From CAZMNY01 sp964567745 (GTDB lineage: Bacteria > Planctomycetota > Planctomycetia > Pirellulales > Pirellulaceae), in NCBI GenBank assembly GCA_964567745.1, contig CAZMNY010000022.1, positions 1-64,000 of the forward strand: a stretch of 64,000 nt of DNA. Direction: 5' to 3'. The translations under genes were made by a program, and so were the position numbers. Of the stretch, positions 35,299-44,632 are shown in pieces; the stretch's first letter is position 1; the number at the start of each line of letters is the position of its first letter. The notes beneath the pieces were generated by a model, which had not been told where the DNA came from, made no database searches, and saw nothing but the letters and a program-made list of their open reading frames with translations.

Positions 35299-36879
35299 CT
35301 AGCTTCCGACGGCCTCGTAGGTTCGGCCGTCGGCGTCGGTGGCATTCTTGGCGATTTCGTAGAGCCGCTGGCCGTGTGGCGTTGGGTATTCGCTGGTGAT
35401 GCAAGCTTGACAGAGTTCGGAAGAGTCGTAGCCGATCGCCCGTGAGATGGCTTCAATGGGCAGGTAACGCAAGGAATCGGCGCCGAGCGTATCGGCCATG
35501 CGTTCGTGAGCCGCGTCGCAAAGCGGCTCGCCCCGCAGATGCTTGGGAGCGAACAATTCGCCGATGGTCGACATATCGATGCCGTAGAAACAGGGCGAAA
35601 CGATAGGCGGGCAGGCGACTCGAACGTGAATCTCCTTGGCGCCGCCGAACTCGCGAATCCGGTCGAGCAAAACTCGCATCGTCGTCGATCGGACAATCGA
35701 GTCCTCGACCAGTAGCACTCGCTTCCCTTCGAGCACCTCTCGCAGAGGCGTGTATTTGGCTTTGGCTTTGAGCTCCCGCCCTTTGGCGCCTTCGATAAAC
35801 GTTCGTCCTGCGTAGCGATTGCGAATCAACCCTTCACGCGAAGGAATGCCGAGTTCGAAGGCCATCGAATCGGCAGCGGCCTTACTGGTGTCGGGAACGG
35901 GAACGACGATCGTGTCACCGTCGTCCAACGGCACTCGAGGATCTTCTGCTTCCAGTTGAGCAAGCTCTTTTCCGAGCGCCTCGCGAGACACGTAAACGCC
36001 GCGTCCGTCGAGCGTACTGGCGACGTTGGCAAAATAGATCCATTCGAAGAAGCAGTGAGCGCGACGAGGCGACTCGACGTAGCGTTCGATGGAGAACTTG
36101 CCGTCTTCAATCAAAATGGCTTCGCCGGGCCTAAGCGAATGAATGCTTTCCGGTCGAAAACCGAGGTTCAGCAGCGCGACGCTTTCGCTCGCGGCGGCGA
36201 ACAGGGAATCCTCTTTCGCGTAGCACAGCGGCTTCACGCCCAGCGGGTCGCGGGCTGCGAGCATGTCGCCCCGCGCGTCGATCATGACGAGCGTATAGGC
36301 ACCGTCGAGACGTTTACTCAGGTTCCGCATCAATTCGCGAAGGGTCGGTGTACGGTCGCCCGACATTTCGCGACTGATTTCGTGCATCAGAATTTCGGTG
36401 TCGGTCTCACGAGCCAAATGGTGTTCGCCGCCCTGCATTAATTGCTGGCGAAGTTGTTGATAGTTTGCCAATTGCCCGTTAAATCCAAAACTAAACCACT
36501 TGCGCTTCTCCAAATGGTGCCGCTCAAATGGCTGAGCGTAGCTGCGGTCGTCTCGGCCGCACGTGGCGTAACGCACATGGCCAATACCAGCTCGCCCAGC
36601 GTATTCACACATCAACGATTCCGATTTGGCTTGGTGGGCCAGACGAAATACCTCGGTGACCGAACCGACATCCTTCATCGTGTCGATCAGCTGAGCTCGG
36701 TTGGGTGCGTACGTGGTAATGCCGGCGGACAATTGCCCCCGATTTTGGATGTCCAACAGCATTCGGGGAAGCAGACGAGAAGCTTGTTCGCGGCCGAAAT
36801 CCGAGCAAAGCGGGCTCGTATCGCCGTCAGGCAAATGGTAGACCGCGGCCACGCCGCACTCGTGGTTCAGTTCGCTCAT
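35299..36879 (-). CDS. purF: Amidophosphoribosyltransferase
   Basis: A 526-residue first enzyme of purine synthesis, making phosphoribosylamine from PRPP and glutamine. The start gives MSELNHECGVAAVYH: a short propeptide precedes the catalytic Cys8, as in the Bacillus-type, Fe-S-containing PurF. It shows the glutaminase motifs IGHVRYAT and GFNGQLANYQ, and the PRPP-binding VLLVEDSIVRSTTM. Scattered Cys in the C-terminal third (CPPIVSPCFYGIDM, ELCQACI) match the 4Fe-4S ligands of that type. Nine extra codons upstream are open but not needed. Divergent from proB across about 200 bp. Confidence 0.95.
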   Translation of the reverse strand: MSELNHECGVAAVYHLPDGDTSPLCSDFGREQASRLLPRMLLDIQNRGQLSAGITTYAPNRAQLIDTMKDVGSVTEVFRLAHQAKSESLMCEYAGRAGIGHVRYATCGRDDRSYAQPFERHHLEKRKWFSFGFNGQLANYQQLRQQLMQGGEHHLARETDTEILMHEISREMSGDRTPTLRELMRNLSKRLDGAYTLVMIDARGDMLAARDPLGVKPLCYAKEDSLFAAASESVALLNLGFRPESIHSLRPGEAILIEDGKFSIERYVESPRRAHCFFEWIYFANVASTLDGRGVYVSREALGKELAQLEAEDPRVPLDDGDTIVVPVPDTSKAAADSMAFELGIPSREGLIRNRYAGRTFIEGAKGRELKAKAKYTPLREVLEGKRVLLVEDSIVRSTTMRVLLDRIREFGGAKEIHVRVACPPIVSPCFYGIDMSTIGELFAPKHLRGEPLCDAAHERMADTLGADSLRYLPIEAISRAIGYDSSELCQACITSEYPTPHGQRLYEIAKNATDADGRTYEAVGS

Positions 36880-37082
36880 CCGAGATTTCCCAGAGAATGG
36901 AAACACTGACGCTGGGCGTCGCGAGAAGGCTAACGGCCTCCCCCAAACAGCGGGATTCCGCGTTTCCGGCTGGCACCGGCTTGAGACAAACGCGTGCCGG
37001 CGGTACCGTCGAGCATATTCGGTATCGCGCAGAGTGGCTAGTGGTTAGTCGTTCCGAATCCTCCCCAAAAAAAAGTCGCTTC

Positions 37083-38216
37083 ATGACCGATTCCCTTCGA
37101 CAAGAAATCGCAGCCGCTGCGGAGACCGTAGTCGTCAAAGTCGGCACGCGAGTTTTGACCCGCCAGGACGGCTCCCTCGACCGAGACCGAATCGCCGAAC
37201 TGGCCGGCGAGATGGCCAAGCTCTCTCGCCACCGCCGAGTGGCGCTCGTCAGTTCCGGAGCAGTCGGCGCCGGAATGAATGGCCTCGACATGACAAGCCG
37301 GCCACGCGACTTGGCGACGCTTCAAGCGGTTGCGGCCGTGGGGCAAACGCGGTTGATCGAAGCTTACGACGATACGCTCCGAAAAGCCGGCCTCCATGCG
37401 GCTCAAGTCCTGCTCACCGCCGAGGACCTGAACGACCGCACACGGTACCTCAACGTGCGAAACACGCTTTTTTCACTGATGCGACTCAAAGCAATCCCAA
37501 TTATCAATGAAAACGACACCGTCGCGGTCGAGGAGCTGATGGCGAGCTTCGGCGATAATGATCGACTCGCCGCCCTTGTTGCCAATCTGCTGCAAGCCCC
37601 CCTGTTGATCGTTCTTTCGGACGTCAACGGCCTTTACGACGGCGATCCTCAGCGGGCCGAAAGCAAGGTCATTCCAACCGTCGCTTCGATCGACGAAGAG
37701 ATCCTCGGGCTGGCTTGTTCGAGCCATTCCGGAGTCGGCAAGGGTGGCATGTCAAGCAAATTGGGTGCCGCCAAGATCGTCACTTCAGCCGGCGAGAACA
37801 TGATTATCGCGAGCGGCCGCGAACCCGAGGTGCTCAGCCGCATCATGGACGGTGAGCCGCTTGGAACGCTGTTCACGGCGCAAGGCAAGGCCGTCACGTC
37901 GTACAAGCGATGGCTCGGCTTCTCCGCTCAACCCCAAGGCAAGTTGTTCCTGGACGCCGGGGCTTGTCGCGCCATCTCGGCCAACGGACGCAGTTTGCTC
38001 GCAATTGGAGTGACCCGAGTCGAGGGCCATTTCGTCAAGGGCGACGTTCTCGCATTGGTCTCGCCCGACGGCCGCGAAATCGCTCGCGGTCTATGCAACT
38101 ACTCCGCACAAGAACTTCGCGCGATTGCCGGTCGTAACTCCGATGACTTTCAGGAGTTGCTGGGCCATTGCCCATACCAAGAGTTGATTCACCGGGACAA
38201 TTTGGCCGTGACCTGA
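37083..38216 (+). CDS. proB: Glutamate 5-kinase
   Basis: A 377-residue enzyme starting proline synthesis. The kinase domain (~1-260) has VVVKVGTRVLTRQDG, RVALVSSGAVGAGM, INENDTV and SDVNGLYDGDP. A C-terminal PUA domain (~285-365) includes LFLDAGACRAISANGRSLLAIGV. This is the standard length for ProB with PUA. I use the ATG at MTDSLRQEI; the frame is open 62 codons further upstream, overlapping the purF promoter region, and is not ProB-like. proA is not adjacent. Confidence 0.95.
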   Translation: MTDSLRQEIAAAAETVVVKVGTRVLTRQDGSLDRDRIAELAGEMAKLSRHRRVALVSSGAVGAGMNGLDMTSRPRDLATLQAVAAVGQTRLIEAYDDTLRKAGLHAAQVLLTAEDLNDRTRYLNVRNTLFSLMRLKAIPIINENDTVAVEELMASFGDNDRLAALVANLLQAPLLIVLSDVNGLYDGDPQRAESKVIPTVASIDEEILGLACSSHSGVGKGGMSSKLGAAKIVTSAGENMIIASGREPEVLSRIMDGEPLGTLFTAQGKAVTSYKRWLGFSAQPQGKLFLDAGACRAISANGRSLLAIGVTRVEGHFVKGDVLALVSPDGREIARGLCNYSAQELRAIAGRNSDDFQELLGHCPYQELIHRDNLAVT

Positions 38217-38456
38217 ATGTGGCCTCCTCTCTTTGCCTGCCAAAGATCGGTATATTGCATGGTTGGCGAATATCGTCGTCGCCTGAACCATACCGCTCAA
38301 ACGTCTGCGGACTGTTCTCTGCTTGGACTTTTCCTCTGCTTGGACTCTGTTTGTACGTTGCCCGCTTGCCGGCGGCTGCTACCAGTCCGAGGCGGCAATG
38401 GCGGGACCTAGGCCGATCTCTGGCGAACGAAAATTGCTTGACCTTCAGGTTTCACA

Positions 38457-40337
38457 ATGAATACTCACGCCACGGCGCTGCTCGTTCCTGAAACTCACCC
38501 CAATTGTTATGTGTTTGATACATGCGCTGAGCTGACGCGTTACGCTTCCAAGGCGGTCGTTGGTCTCGTTGAAGAGAGAAATTCGCAGGGCCAGAAAGCG
38601 GTCTTGGGCCTGCCCACCGGATCGACGCCCGTCGGAGTCTATCGCGAGTTGATTCGGCTCCACCGCGAAGAAGGGCTCGACCTTTCCAACGTAATCACAT
38701 TCAATCTTGACGAGTATTACGGAATCGCCGGCGATCAATTGCAGAGCTATCGCCGCTGGATGAATGAGAATTTCTTCAATCAGGTGAACATCCCCGAGTC
38801 GCAACGGCACTTGCCGGACGGAGCAACGCCCTCCGATCAGATGGCCGCCCATTGCCGCGAATACGAAGCCAAAATCGCGGCCGCCGGAGGACTCGACCTG
38901 ATCCTGCTGGGCATCGGCGGCAACGGAAACATCGGCTTCAATGAACCATTCAGCATTCGCGACAGCCGCACTCGACTCTGCACGCTCGACCCCGTCACTC
39001 GCCGTGCCGCCGCAAGCGATTTCTATGGCGAGGAGAATGTGCCAACCCAAGCCATTACGATGGGCCTGGCGACCATTATGGACGCCAAGAAGATCATCCT
39101 GCTCGCCTTGGGCGAACACAAAGCGGAGATCATTCGTGAAACGGCCGAGAGCCCGGTAAGCGCACGAGTTCCGGCGAGTTCGCTTCAAGAACACTCAGAT
39201 GCGACGATCCTTGTTGATACGGCCGCCGCCAGCGAGCTTACCGGCTACTCGACGCCATGGTTGTTGACGAACTTGGAATGGGACGACCAGCTCATCAAGC
39301 GAGCCATACTCTGGCTCTGCGAGCAGACCGGAAAGGCCTTGCTGAAGCTGGACGATGACGACCTGCGTCGCCACAACTTACACCAGCTGCTCCGCCATCA
39401 CGGTCCAGCTCAGAAACTGGCCCATCGCGTGTTTCGCTGGATGATGAAAACGATCGACTATCATCCCGCGGGCGAATCGGGAAAGAAGGTCATCTGCTTT
39501 AGCCCTCATCCGGACGACGATGTGATCAGCATGGGTGGGACCATAATCCGCCTCGTCGAAGACAAGCACGAAACTCACATCGCCTACATGACGAGCGGCA
39601 ACATCGCTGTCTTCGATCATGACGCCCAACGAATTGCCGATCTGGTCACCGAATACAATCGTCTGTTCAAGATCGATCGCGAACGGTCTCAATCCGTCGA
39701 ACGCGAAGTGGCTGACTCGCTCAACACCAAGGATTCGGGCCAAGCCGACAGCAAAGCCGTTCGCAAGATCAAAGGATTGATTCGCTGGAGCGAAGCCAAG
39801 GCAGCCGCGTTGGCGGTCGGTTGCGAGGAAGAGAATCTTCACTTTCTCGACCTCCCCTTCTACCAAACCGGAACCGTCGCAAAACGTCCGATCGGCAAGG
39901 ACGACACCAAGATCATTCGAGAACTGATCGAGCAGGTTGAGCCGGACCAGATCTACGTGGCGGGCGACCTCTCCGACCCCCACGGGACTCACCGAATGTG
40001 CGCGGAGGCGATCTTCTTGGCGATGGAAGAGTTGCGAGCCAGCGGGAAACCTGTGCCGCAAGTCCTGCTCTACCGCGGCGCGTGGCAAGAATACGATCTG
40101 CATGAATTGGAGATTGCTGTTCCTCTAAGCCCCAATGATATGGAACGAAAGCGGAAGGCGATCTTTATGCACGAGAGTCAAAAGGATGAAGCGCTCTTTC
40201 CCGGTGCCGACCCGCGCGAATTTTGGCAGCGTGCGGAGGATCGAAACAAAGGGACTGCGGATCGATTCAACCAGATCGGACTGCCCGAATACTTTGCTCT
40301 CGAGGCGTTCGTCCGCTGGAATGGCGTCCCGATCTAG
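38457..40337 (+). CDS. Fusion of a NagB-like sugar-phosphate domain and a PIG-L deacetylase
   Basis: A 626-residue two-domain protein. Residues ~15-270 form a glucosamine-6-phosphate deaminase fold (LGLPTGSTPVGVYREL, TFNLDEYYGI with Asp85, GIGGNGNIGFNEP). Residues ~335-625 form a PIG-L deacetylase (CFSPHPDDDVISMGGT, DLSDPHGTHRMCAEA). In E. coli NagB the catalytic loop reads GNDGHIAFNEP with Asp141 and His143; here both positions are Asn (156 and 158), while the Glu is kept. This questions ordinary deaminase activity. Fusions of these domains are known in other bacteria and would couple deacetylation and deamination of amino sugars. The 240 bp upstream hold a duplicated CTCTGCTTGGACT (38317 and 38334) but no gene. 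Confidence 0.9.
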   Translation: MNTHATALLVPETHPNCYVFDTCAELTRYASKAVVGLVEERNSQGQKAVLGLPTGSTPVGVYRELIRLHREEGLDLSNVITFNLDEYYGIAGDQLQSYRRWMNENFFNQVNIPESQRHLPDGATPSDQMAAHCREYEAKIAAAGGLDLILLGIGGNGNIGFNEPFSIRDSRTRLCTLDPVTRRAAASDFYGEENVPTQAITMGLATIMDAKKIILLALGEHKAEIIRETAESPVSARVPASSLQEHSDATILVDTAAASELTGYSTPWLLTNLEWDDQLIKRAILWLCEQTGKALLKLDDDDLRRHNLHQLLRHHGPAQKLAHRVFRWMMKTIDYHPAGESGKKVICFSPHPDDDVISMGGTIIRLVEDKHETHIAYMTSGNIAVFDHDAQRIADLVTEYNRLFKIDRERSQSVEREVADSLNTKDSGQADSKAVRKIKGLIRWSEAKAAALAVGCEEENLHFLDLPFYQTGTVAKRPIGKDDTKIIRELIEQVEPDQIYVAGDLSDPHGTHRMCAEAIFLAMEELRASGKPVPQVLLYRGAWQEYDLHELEIAVPLSPNDMERKRKAIFMHESQKDEALFPGADPREFWQRAEDRNKGTADRFNQIGLPEYFALEAFVRWNGVPI

Positions 40338-40415
40338 AAGGCGCGGGACAGCTCGACGATGAAGAAATGGGCACGGGCCGAGAACGGGAGTCGGCGCGAC
40401 AGGAGCGAGCTCGAG

Positions 40416-40595
40416 TTAGCTGCCCATGGCACCTTCAATCTTGGTTTTGGAATCGTCGAAACTGCTGTTTAAAGACGTCCCAGCGGCCCGAATTCCGGCA
40501 ATCGCGACGATAATGATCATGGCCAACATGACCGCGTATTCGACCGCGGTTGGACCATCTTCTTCGCGGCAGAGTCGTAGAAAAAAATTTCGCAT
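40416..40595 (-). CDS. Flp/Fap-type pilin
   Basis: A 59-residue prepilin not usually called because of its size. It reads MRNFFLRLCREEDGPTAVEY followed by a hydrophobic helix (AVMLAMIIIVAIAGI) and a short polar tail. This is the Flp pilin plan: a basic leader ending in Gly14, a prepilin-peptidase site, Glu at position +5 and Tyr at +6 (EY), and a single transmembrane/assembly helix. An AAGAGAT-type ribosome site lies upstream. No tad/cpa assembly gene is in the window, so this is an orphan pilin that must use machinery encoded elsewhere. It is divergent from lexA; a plausible -35/-10 pair (TTGCAA-16-TAGGTT) faces it. Confidence 0.85.
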   Translation of the reverse strand: MRNFFLRLCREEDGPTAVEYAVMLAMIIIVAIAGIRAAGTSLNSSFDDSKTKIEGAMGS

Positions 40596-40719
40596 GGCGG
40601 ATCTCTTGAAATTGCGGGGGCGCGCTTACTTAAACCTAGGTCACTTGAACTGGTTTGCAAATTTCGGCAGCGAGCCACCCATTCCGCCAAGGTTTCCGCC
40701 ACCTGGTGTACAAACGCTA

Positions 40720-40747
40720 TTGACTCTATACGCGTGTATAGTAGAAT
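40720..40747 (+). promoter_or_regulatory. lexA promoter with embedded palindromic operator (probable LexA box)
   Basis: TTGACT (40720-40725) and TAGAAT (40742-40747) form a near-consensus sigma-70 promoter with a 16-bp spacer. That whole spacer is the palindrome CTATAC-GCGT-GTATAG (6-4-6, 40726-40741). A repressor bound there would cover both promoter elements, which is what LexA autoregulation needs. The sequence is unlike the Escherichia (CTGT-N8-ACAG) or Bacillus (GAAC-N4-GTTC) boxes. The 5' leader to the lexA start is about 180 bases and has no other gene. Confidence 0.7.
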
Positions 40748-40932
40748 GACAACAGCTTGACACCCCCCCATTTGGCGAGCTTCGATTGTCTCCCCGGCTC
40801 GGTTGCCCCCTGAAAACGGGCGCGATCGACAGTGAATTTCGATCAAGCCAGCCCGAGAGTCAGTCGAACCAGTCAAGACGCGATGACCTCAAAAACGGCG
40901 TTGACCTCAAAAAACGGCAAAGGATGCTGATT

Positions 40933-41535
40933 ATGTCTCCCCTTGATCAACTGACGCCCAGACAAGCCAACATTTTTGAGTTCATCCGCGACAAGATTCA
41001 GAACCGGGGCTACGGCCCGACGGTCAGGGAGATTGGTGAGGAGTTCTCGATCAGCTCGCCCAATGGCGTGATGTGCCACCTGAAGGCCCTGGAGAAGAAG
41101 GGCTTGATTCACCGGAGCCCGAAGCGTTCTCGCGCGATCGAATTGACTCAGCAGGTCCTCGACGAAGGGCGTGGGCTGCCGTTGGCGGGCCAAGTTGCCG
41201 CGGGGCCGACGACGCTCGCTTTCGAGCAAGACCAGCGAGTCGATTTCGAGGATCTGTTTTCCAACCCAGATCTATTCGCCCTCGAAGTCTCGGGCGATTC
41301 GATGATCAATGCCCAAATCGCCCATGGAGACTACGTCATTCTCCGCAAGCAGGATTCCGCTGAGAAAGGTGAGATCGTGGCCGCGATGACCAGCGAGGAC
41401 GAAGCCACGCTCAAATACTGGTTTCCCGAGGCGAACGGCATTCGGCTCCAACCGGCCAACGACGACATGGACCCGATCTACGTCGACAACGCGACCGTAC
41501 TGGGCGTGTTGGTCGGTGTTGTTCGCCGAGTCTGA
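40933..41535 (+). CDS. lexA: LexA SOS repressor
   Basis: A 200-residue repressor of DNA-damage genes. The N-terminal winged helix (LTPRQANIFEFIRDKIQNRGYGPTVREIGEEF, with SSPNGVMCHLKALEKKG as recognition and wing region) is followed by the S24 self-cleaving domain. The scissile bond is Ala90-Gly91 in QVAAG, the nucleophile Ser123 in SGDSMI and the general base Lys161 in ATLKYW. The start is the ATG of MSPLDQLTPRQ, with AGGA eight bases upstream; in-frame codons further up are poorly conserved in character. Its own promoter appears to carry the operator. A divergent Flp pilin gene shares the intergenic region. Confidence 0.95.
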   Translation: MSPLDQLTPRQANIFEFIRDKIQNRGYGPTVREIGEEFSISSPNGVMCHLKALEKKGLIHRSPKRSRAIELTQQVLDEGRGLPLAGQVAAGPTTLAFEQDQRVDFEDLFSNPDLFALEVSGDSMINAQIAHGDYVILRKQDSAEKGEIVAAMTSEDEATLKYWFPEANGIRLQPANDDMDPIYVDNATVLGVLVGVVRRV

Positions 41536-41643
41536 AAGCCACCTAAAAGCTGAGCCCATCGAGGTGACAGGCAACTGGCAGGCCCTGCCTCGAGCGACAT
41601 CCCCAGACGGCGTCTTAGCTGCGCCTTAACGACGTCGATCGAG

Positions 41644-42996
41644 TCAGGCGGATTCCTTCAGGTTGTTGGCCGAATTGAGCTTGTTGTAGAGTGTCTTCAG
41701 GCTAACTCCCAATTGCTCCGCGGCAGCCGTCTTGTTGCCCTCGTTGCGGTCGATCGCTTGGTGAATCGCCTGCATCTCCAGTTCTCGCAATGTGACCGGC
41801 CCGAACGTCGTCAGTTCCGTGCGGAGTTGCCGAGTTGAGAAGCTGGCGGGAAGGTGGGCGACATCGACAGGCGGATCGTCGCAAATGATGGTCGCGTGCT
41901 CGATCACATTCGCCAGTTCGCGAACGTTGCCGGGCCAAACGTGTTTTTGCAGGGCTTCGATTACGGCCTCGGTAAACAGATTTTCGTCGGGCTTCGTGGT
42001 CGGCCGGAAACGCCGGTAGAGGTGGGCAGCGAGAACGATGATATCTTGCGCACGATCTCGCAGCGGAGGAATTTGCACCTCGAATGTGTTGATGCGGAAC
42101 ATCAAGTCTTCGCGAAACTCGCCGTCCTGAACCATCTCTTCCAGATTTCGGTGAGTGGCGCAGACGACGCGGACGTCGACGGTCAGCGAGTCGTTATCGC
42201 CAACTCGGCGCACCTCGCCCGATTCCAGCACCCGTAGCAGTTTGGCTTGCATGGCTTTCGGCAGCTCGCCGATTTCGTCGAGAAACACCGTTCCGCCATG
42301 GGCCATTTCAAACAGACCAAGTCGTCCTTCGTCAGCGCCGGTGAAGGCGCCTTTTCGGTGCCCAAACAGTTCGCTCTCAATCAGGTTTTCCGGTAGTGCC
42401 CCGCAATTGATGGCGACAAACGGCATGTCCACCCGAGCGCTTTGATCGTGAAGCGAGCGGGCGACGAGTTCCTTTCCGGTGCCGGTCTCGCCGCGAATGA
42501 GCACGGTCGAATTGGTCGGAGCCACTTTGGCTGTCATTTCGCGAACTTGGGCCATCGAAGCGCTATCGCCGACAAGTTGAGTTTCTCCGACGGCGCGTTT
42601 CAGTTGTCGCTTGAGCGCTCGGTACTTGTTCGTCAGTTCGCGCTTTTCCTGAATTCGCTTGAGCAGCGACTTCAGCTCGACCAGTTTGCAGGGTTTGGTG
42701 AGGTAGTCGAACGCGCCGTGCCGCAAAGCGGCGATCGCGGTTTCTGTCGACGACTTTCCCGTCAACACCACGGTTTCGATGTCGGGCGACGTCGCTTTCG
42801 CGTGGCCGATCACCTCGATGCCGTTCATGCCGGGCATGTCGAGGTCGACGAGAAGGCAGTCGTAGGCGTTTTCATCGAGCGCCACGGTGGCGGTCACCCC
42901 GTCTGGACAGACCGTCACCTCATGCCCCATGCGAGGCAATTCTAAACTCATCAGCTCTTGGAGCGTCGGCTCGTCGTCAGCGAACAGGATTCGCAT
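41644..42996 (-). CDS. Sigma-54-dependent response regulator (NtrC family)
   Basis: About 450 residues with three domains: a receiver (~1-120, phospho-acceptor Asp51 in VDLDMPGMNG, Lys in LTKPCKL), an AAA+ domain (Walker A GETGTGKELVARSLH, sigma-54 contact loop GAFTGA, Walker B GGTVFLDEIGELP, arginine-finger region) and a C-terminal Fis-type helix-turn-helix (EGNKTAAAEQLGVSLKTLYNKLN). It would activate transcription by sigma-54 RNA polymerase when phosphorylated. The start at MRILFADDEP is four bases after the sensor kinase stop; an alternative ATG ten codons upstream (MKKKTKPRSG) overlaps it. Co-transcribed with the kinase. Confidence 0.93.
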   Translation of the reverse strand: MRILFADDEPTLQELMSLELPRMGHEVTVCPDGVTATVALDENAYDCLLVDLDMPGMNGIEVIGHAKATSPDIETVVLTGKSSTETAIAALRHGAFDYLTKPCKLVELKSLLKRIQEKRELTNKYRALKRQLKRAVGETQLVGDSASMAQVREMTAKVAPTNSTVLIRGETGTGKELVARSLHDQSARVDMPFVAINCGALPENLIESELFGHRKGAFTGADEGRLGLFEMAHGGTVFLDEIGELPKAMQAKLLRVLESGEVRRVGDNDSLTVDVRVVCATHRNLEEMVQDGEFREDLMFRINTFEVQIPPLRDRAQDIIVLAAHLYRRFRPTTKPDENLFTEAVIEALQKHVWPGNVRELANVIEHATIICDDPPVDVAHLPASFSTRQLRTELTTFGPVTLRELEMQAIHQAIDRNEGNKTAAAEQLGVSLKTLYNKLNSANNLKESA

Positions 42997-43000
42997 CCCA

Positions 43001-44632
43001 CTACGCGGCTTGGTTTTTTTCTTCATGAGTCTTTGCCTGAGTCTGTGCGAGGGGAAGGACGATGCGAAACGTGGAGCCCAGTCCGGGTCCGTCGCTATCG
43101 GCAGCAATCCGCCCGCCATGGTCATTGATGATTTGATAGGTAATGGACAGCCCGAGCCCGGTGCCCTGCCCGTCGCGGCGACGAGTAAAGAATGGCTCGA
43201 ACAGATGTTCTTGGACGTCGGGGGTCATGCCGCAACCGTTGTCCGAGACGACGAGCTCGGCGTGTCTGCCATCTCGGTGTCTTTGCAAGCGGACTTGGAC
43301 TACGCCGTCCGCTTCGAGGCTGTCGAGCGAGTTAGTCACGAGGTTGAGGACGACTTGTTTGATCTCTTGAGCGTTCACGGCGGCGATCACGTGTTGGTCG
43401 CAGGAACACTCGATGGTTTTGTTTCGATACTTACCGACGTGACGCACCATTTCGATCACGTTGACGGTGAGTTCGTGCAAGTTGGTCTCTTGCCGTTGGG
43501 CGTCGCCCATCCGCGAGAAGTCGAGTAGTTTTTCGGTGATGCCTTTACAACGAAACGCCTCGTCTTGAATTCGCCTCAGGTACTTGTGGACAATGGCGAC
43601 TTCCTCGCGCGTCTCCTCATCCTGCGACTCGGGCAGCAATTCGTCGATGCGCGACTCGAGCGACTCCGCCGCCCATGCGACCGAAGCCATCGGGTTGTTG
43701 ATTTCGTGGGCGACTCCGGCAGCCAGAAAGCCGACGCTGGCGAGCCGCTCGCTGCGGACCACTTCTTTTGTGCGTTGCTGCACTTGGTTATCCAAGTCGT
43801 CTCGCACTTCGCAGAAGCTGCTGGTCATATTGTTCATAGCGGTGGCCAGCTCGGAAACTTCGTCGCGAGTTCGCAGTTGAATTCGGTGAGAAAAATCGCC
43901 ACCGGCAACTCGACGAGAACCATCAATCAGCACGCCCAACGGCCGGAAGATCCAATAGTTCAAAAAGAACAGCATGACGATCAGTACGACATTGGCGAGG
44001 ATCGTGGTCAGCCAGGTCATCACGATCCAGGCGCGATACTCGCCCCGCGCTTGATCGGTGAAGGCATTCATCTTGCCCTGCAGGAAGGTCGGCAATTCGT
44101 TGGCCAGCAGGTTCAGTTCATCGAGTTCCGGTTTGATCAAGGCGAGCTTGAGATCGTCGACGAACCAATCTTCCGATTGGTTAATATCGTTGATTCTCTT
44201 TAGAGTTCGCTCGATCTTGGCGACCGTTTCTCGCTCTTTGTGGCGATCGCCAATTCTCGATTCTTCAATGTCTGGCGTGTCAATCTGCTTGCGATAGTCT
44301 TCCAACGATTGATTGACCGCCAACAGATGAACTCGGAATTCGCCGCGCATCATGTCGACATAGCCAACGCTAAACGCGCCGCCCAAATCGCGGGCGTTTC
44401 GGTCAAATTCGAGCAGGCTCTCAGTCCGCTCGACGGAGTGGCGAAGTTCGGCGGTGTTTTGAACGAGCTTGGCGGCAATCGGCAATTCATCAGCGCGACG
44501 GCTAATCGTCTTCGCCAGTTCGCGGTAGGCGTAAACGCCCTTGAATCCGCTAAAAGAGAGTCCAGCCACGATCAAGAACATCGTGGCGACGCCTAGCATA
44601 AGTTTGTAGCGAATGGGCCAGCGTGAAAGCAT
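43001..44632 (-). CDS. Membrane sensor histidine kinase
   Basis: About 543 residues: a first membrane helix (~10-32), a ~165-residue periplasmic helical sensor domain rich in charged residues (four-helix-bundle-like), a second helix (~203-227), a HAMP domain (~230-280) and then the kinase core. The phospho-acceptor is His309 in GVAHEINNPM; the N-box is NLVTNSLDSL, and the G-boxes are SDNGCGM and GQGTGLGLSI. It directly precedes and overlaps in transcription the sigma-54 activator, as in ZraSR/AtoSC-type pairs. The start is MLSRWPIRYKL; the frame is open 12 codons upstream. Signal unknown. Confidence 0.92.
   Translation of the reverse strand: MLSRWPIRYKLMLGVATMFLIVAGLSFSGFKGVYAYRELAKTISRRADELPIAAKLVQNTAELRHSVERTESLLEFDRNARDLGGAFSVGYVDMMRGEFRVHLLAVNQSLEDYRKQIDTPDIEESRIGDRHKERETVAKIERTLKRINDINQSEDWFVDDLKLALIKPELDELNLLANELPTFLQGKMNAFTDQARGEYRAWIVMTWLTTILANVVLIVMLFFLNYWIFRPLGVLIDGSRRVAGGDFSHRIQLRTRDEVSELATAMNNMTSSFCEVRDDLDNQVQQRTKEVVRSERLASVGFLAAGVAHEINNPMASVAWAAESLESRIDELLPESQDEETREEVAIVHKYLRRIQDEAFRCKGITEKLLDFSRMGDAQRQETNLHELTVNVIEMVRHVGKYRNKTIECSCDQHVIAAVNAQEIKQVVLNLVTNSLDSLEADGVVQVRLQRHRDGRHAELVVSDNGCGMTPDVQEHLFEPFFTRRRDGQGTGLGLSITYQIINDHGGRIAADSDGPGLGSTFRIVLPLAQTQAKTHEEKNQAA

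Noticed and set aside
38317..38346. Duplicated CTCTGCTTGGACT before the NagB/PIG-L fusion
   Set aside because: Only two copies, imperfectly placed and not palindromic; too little to call an operator.
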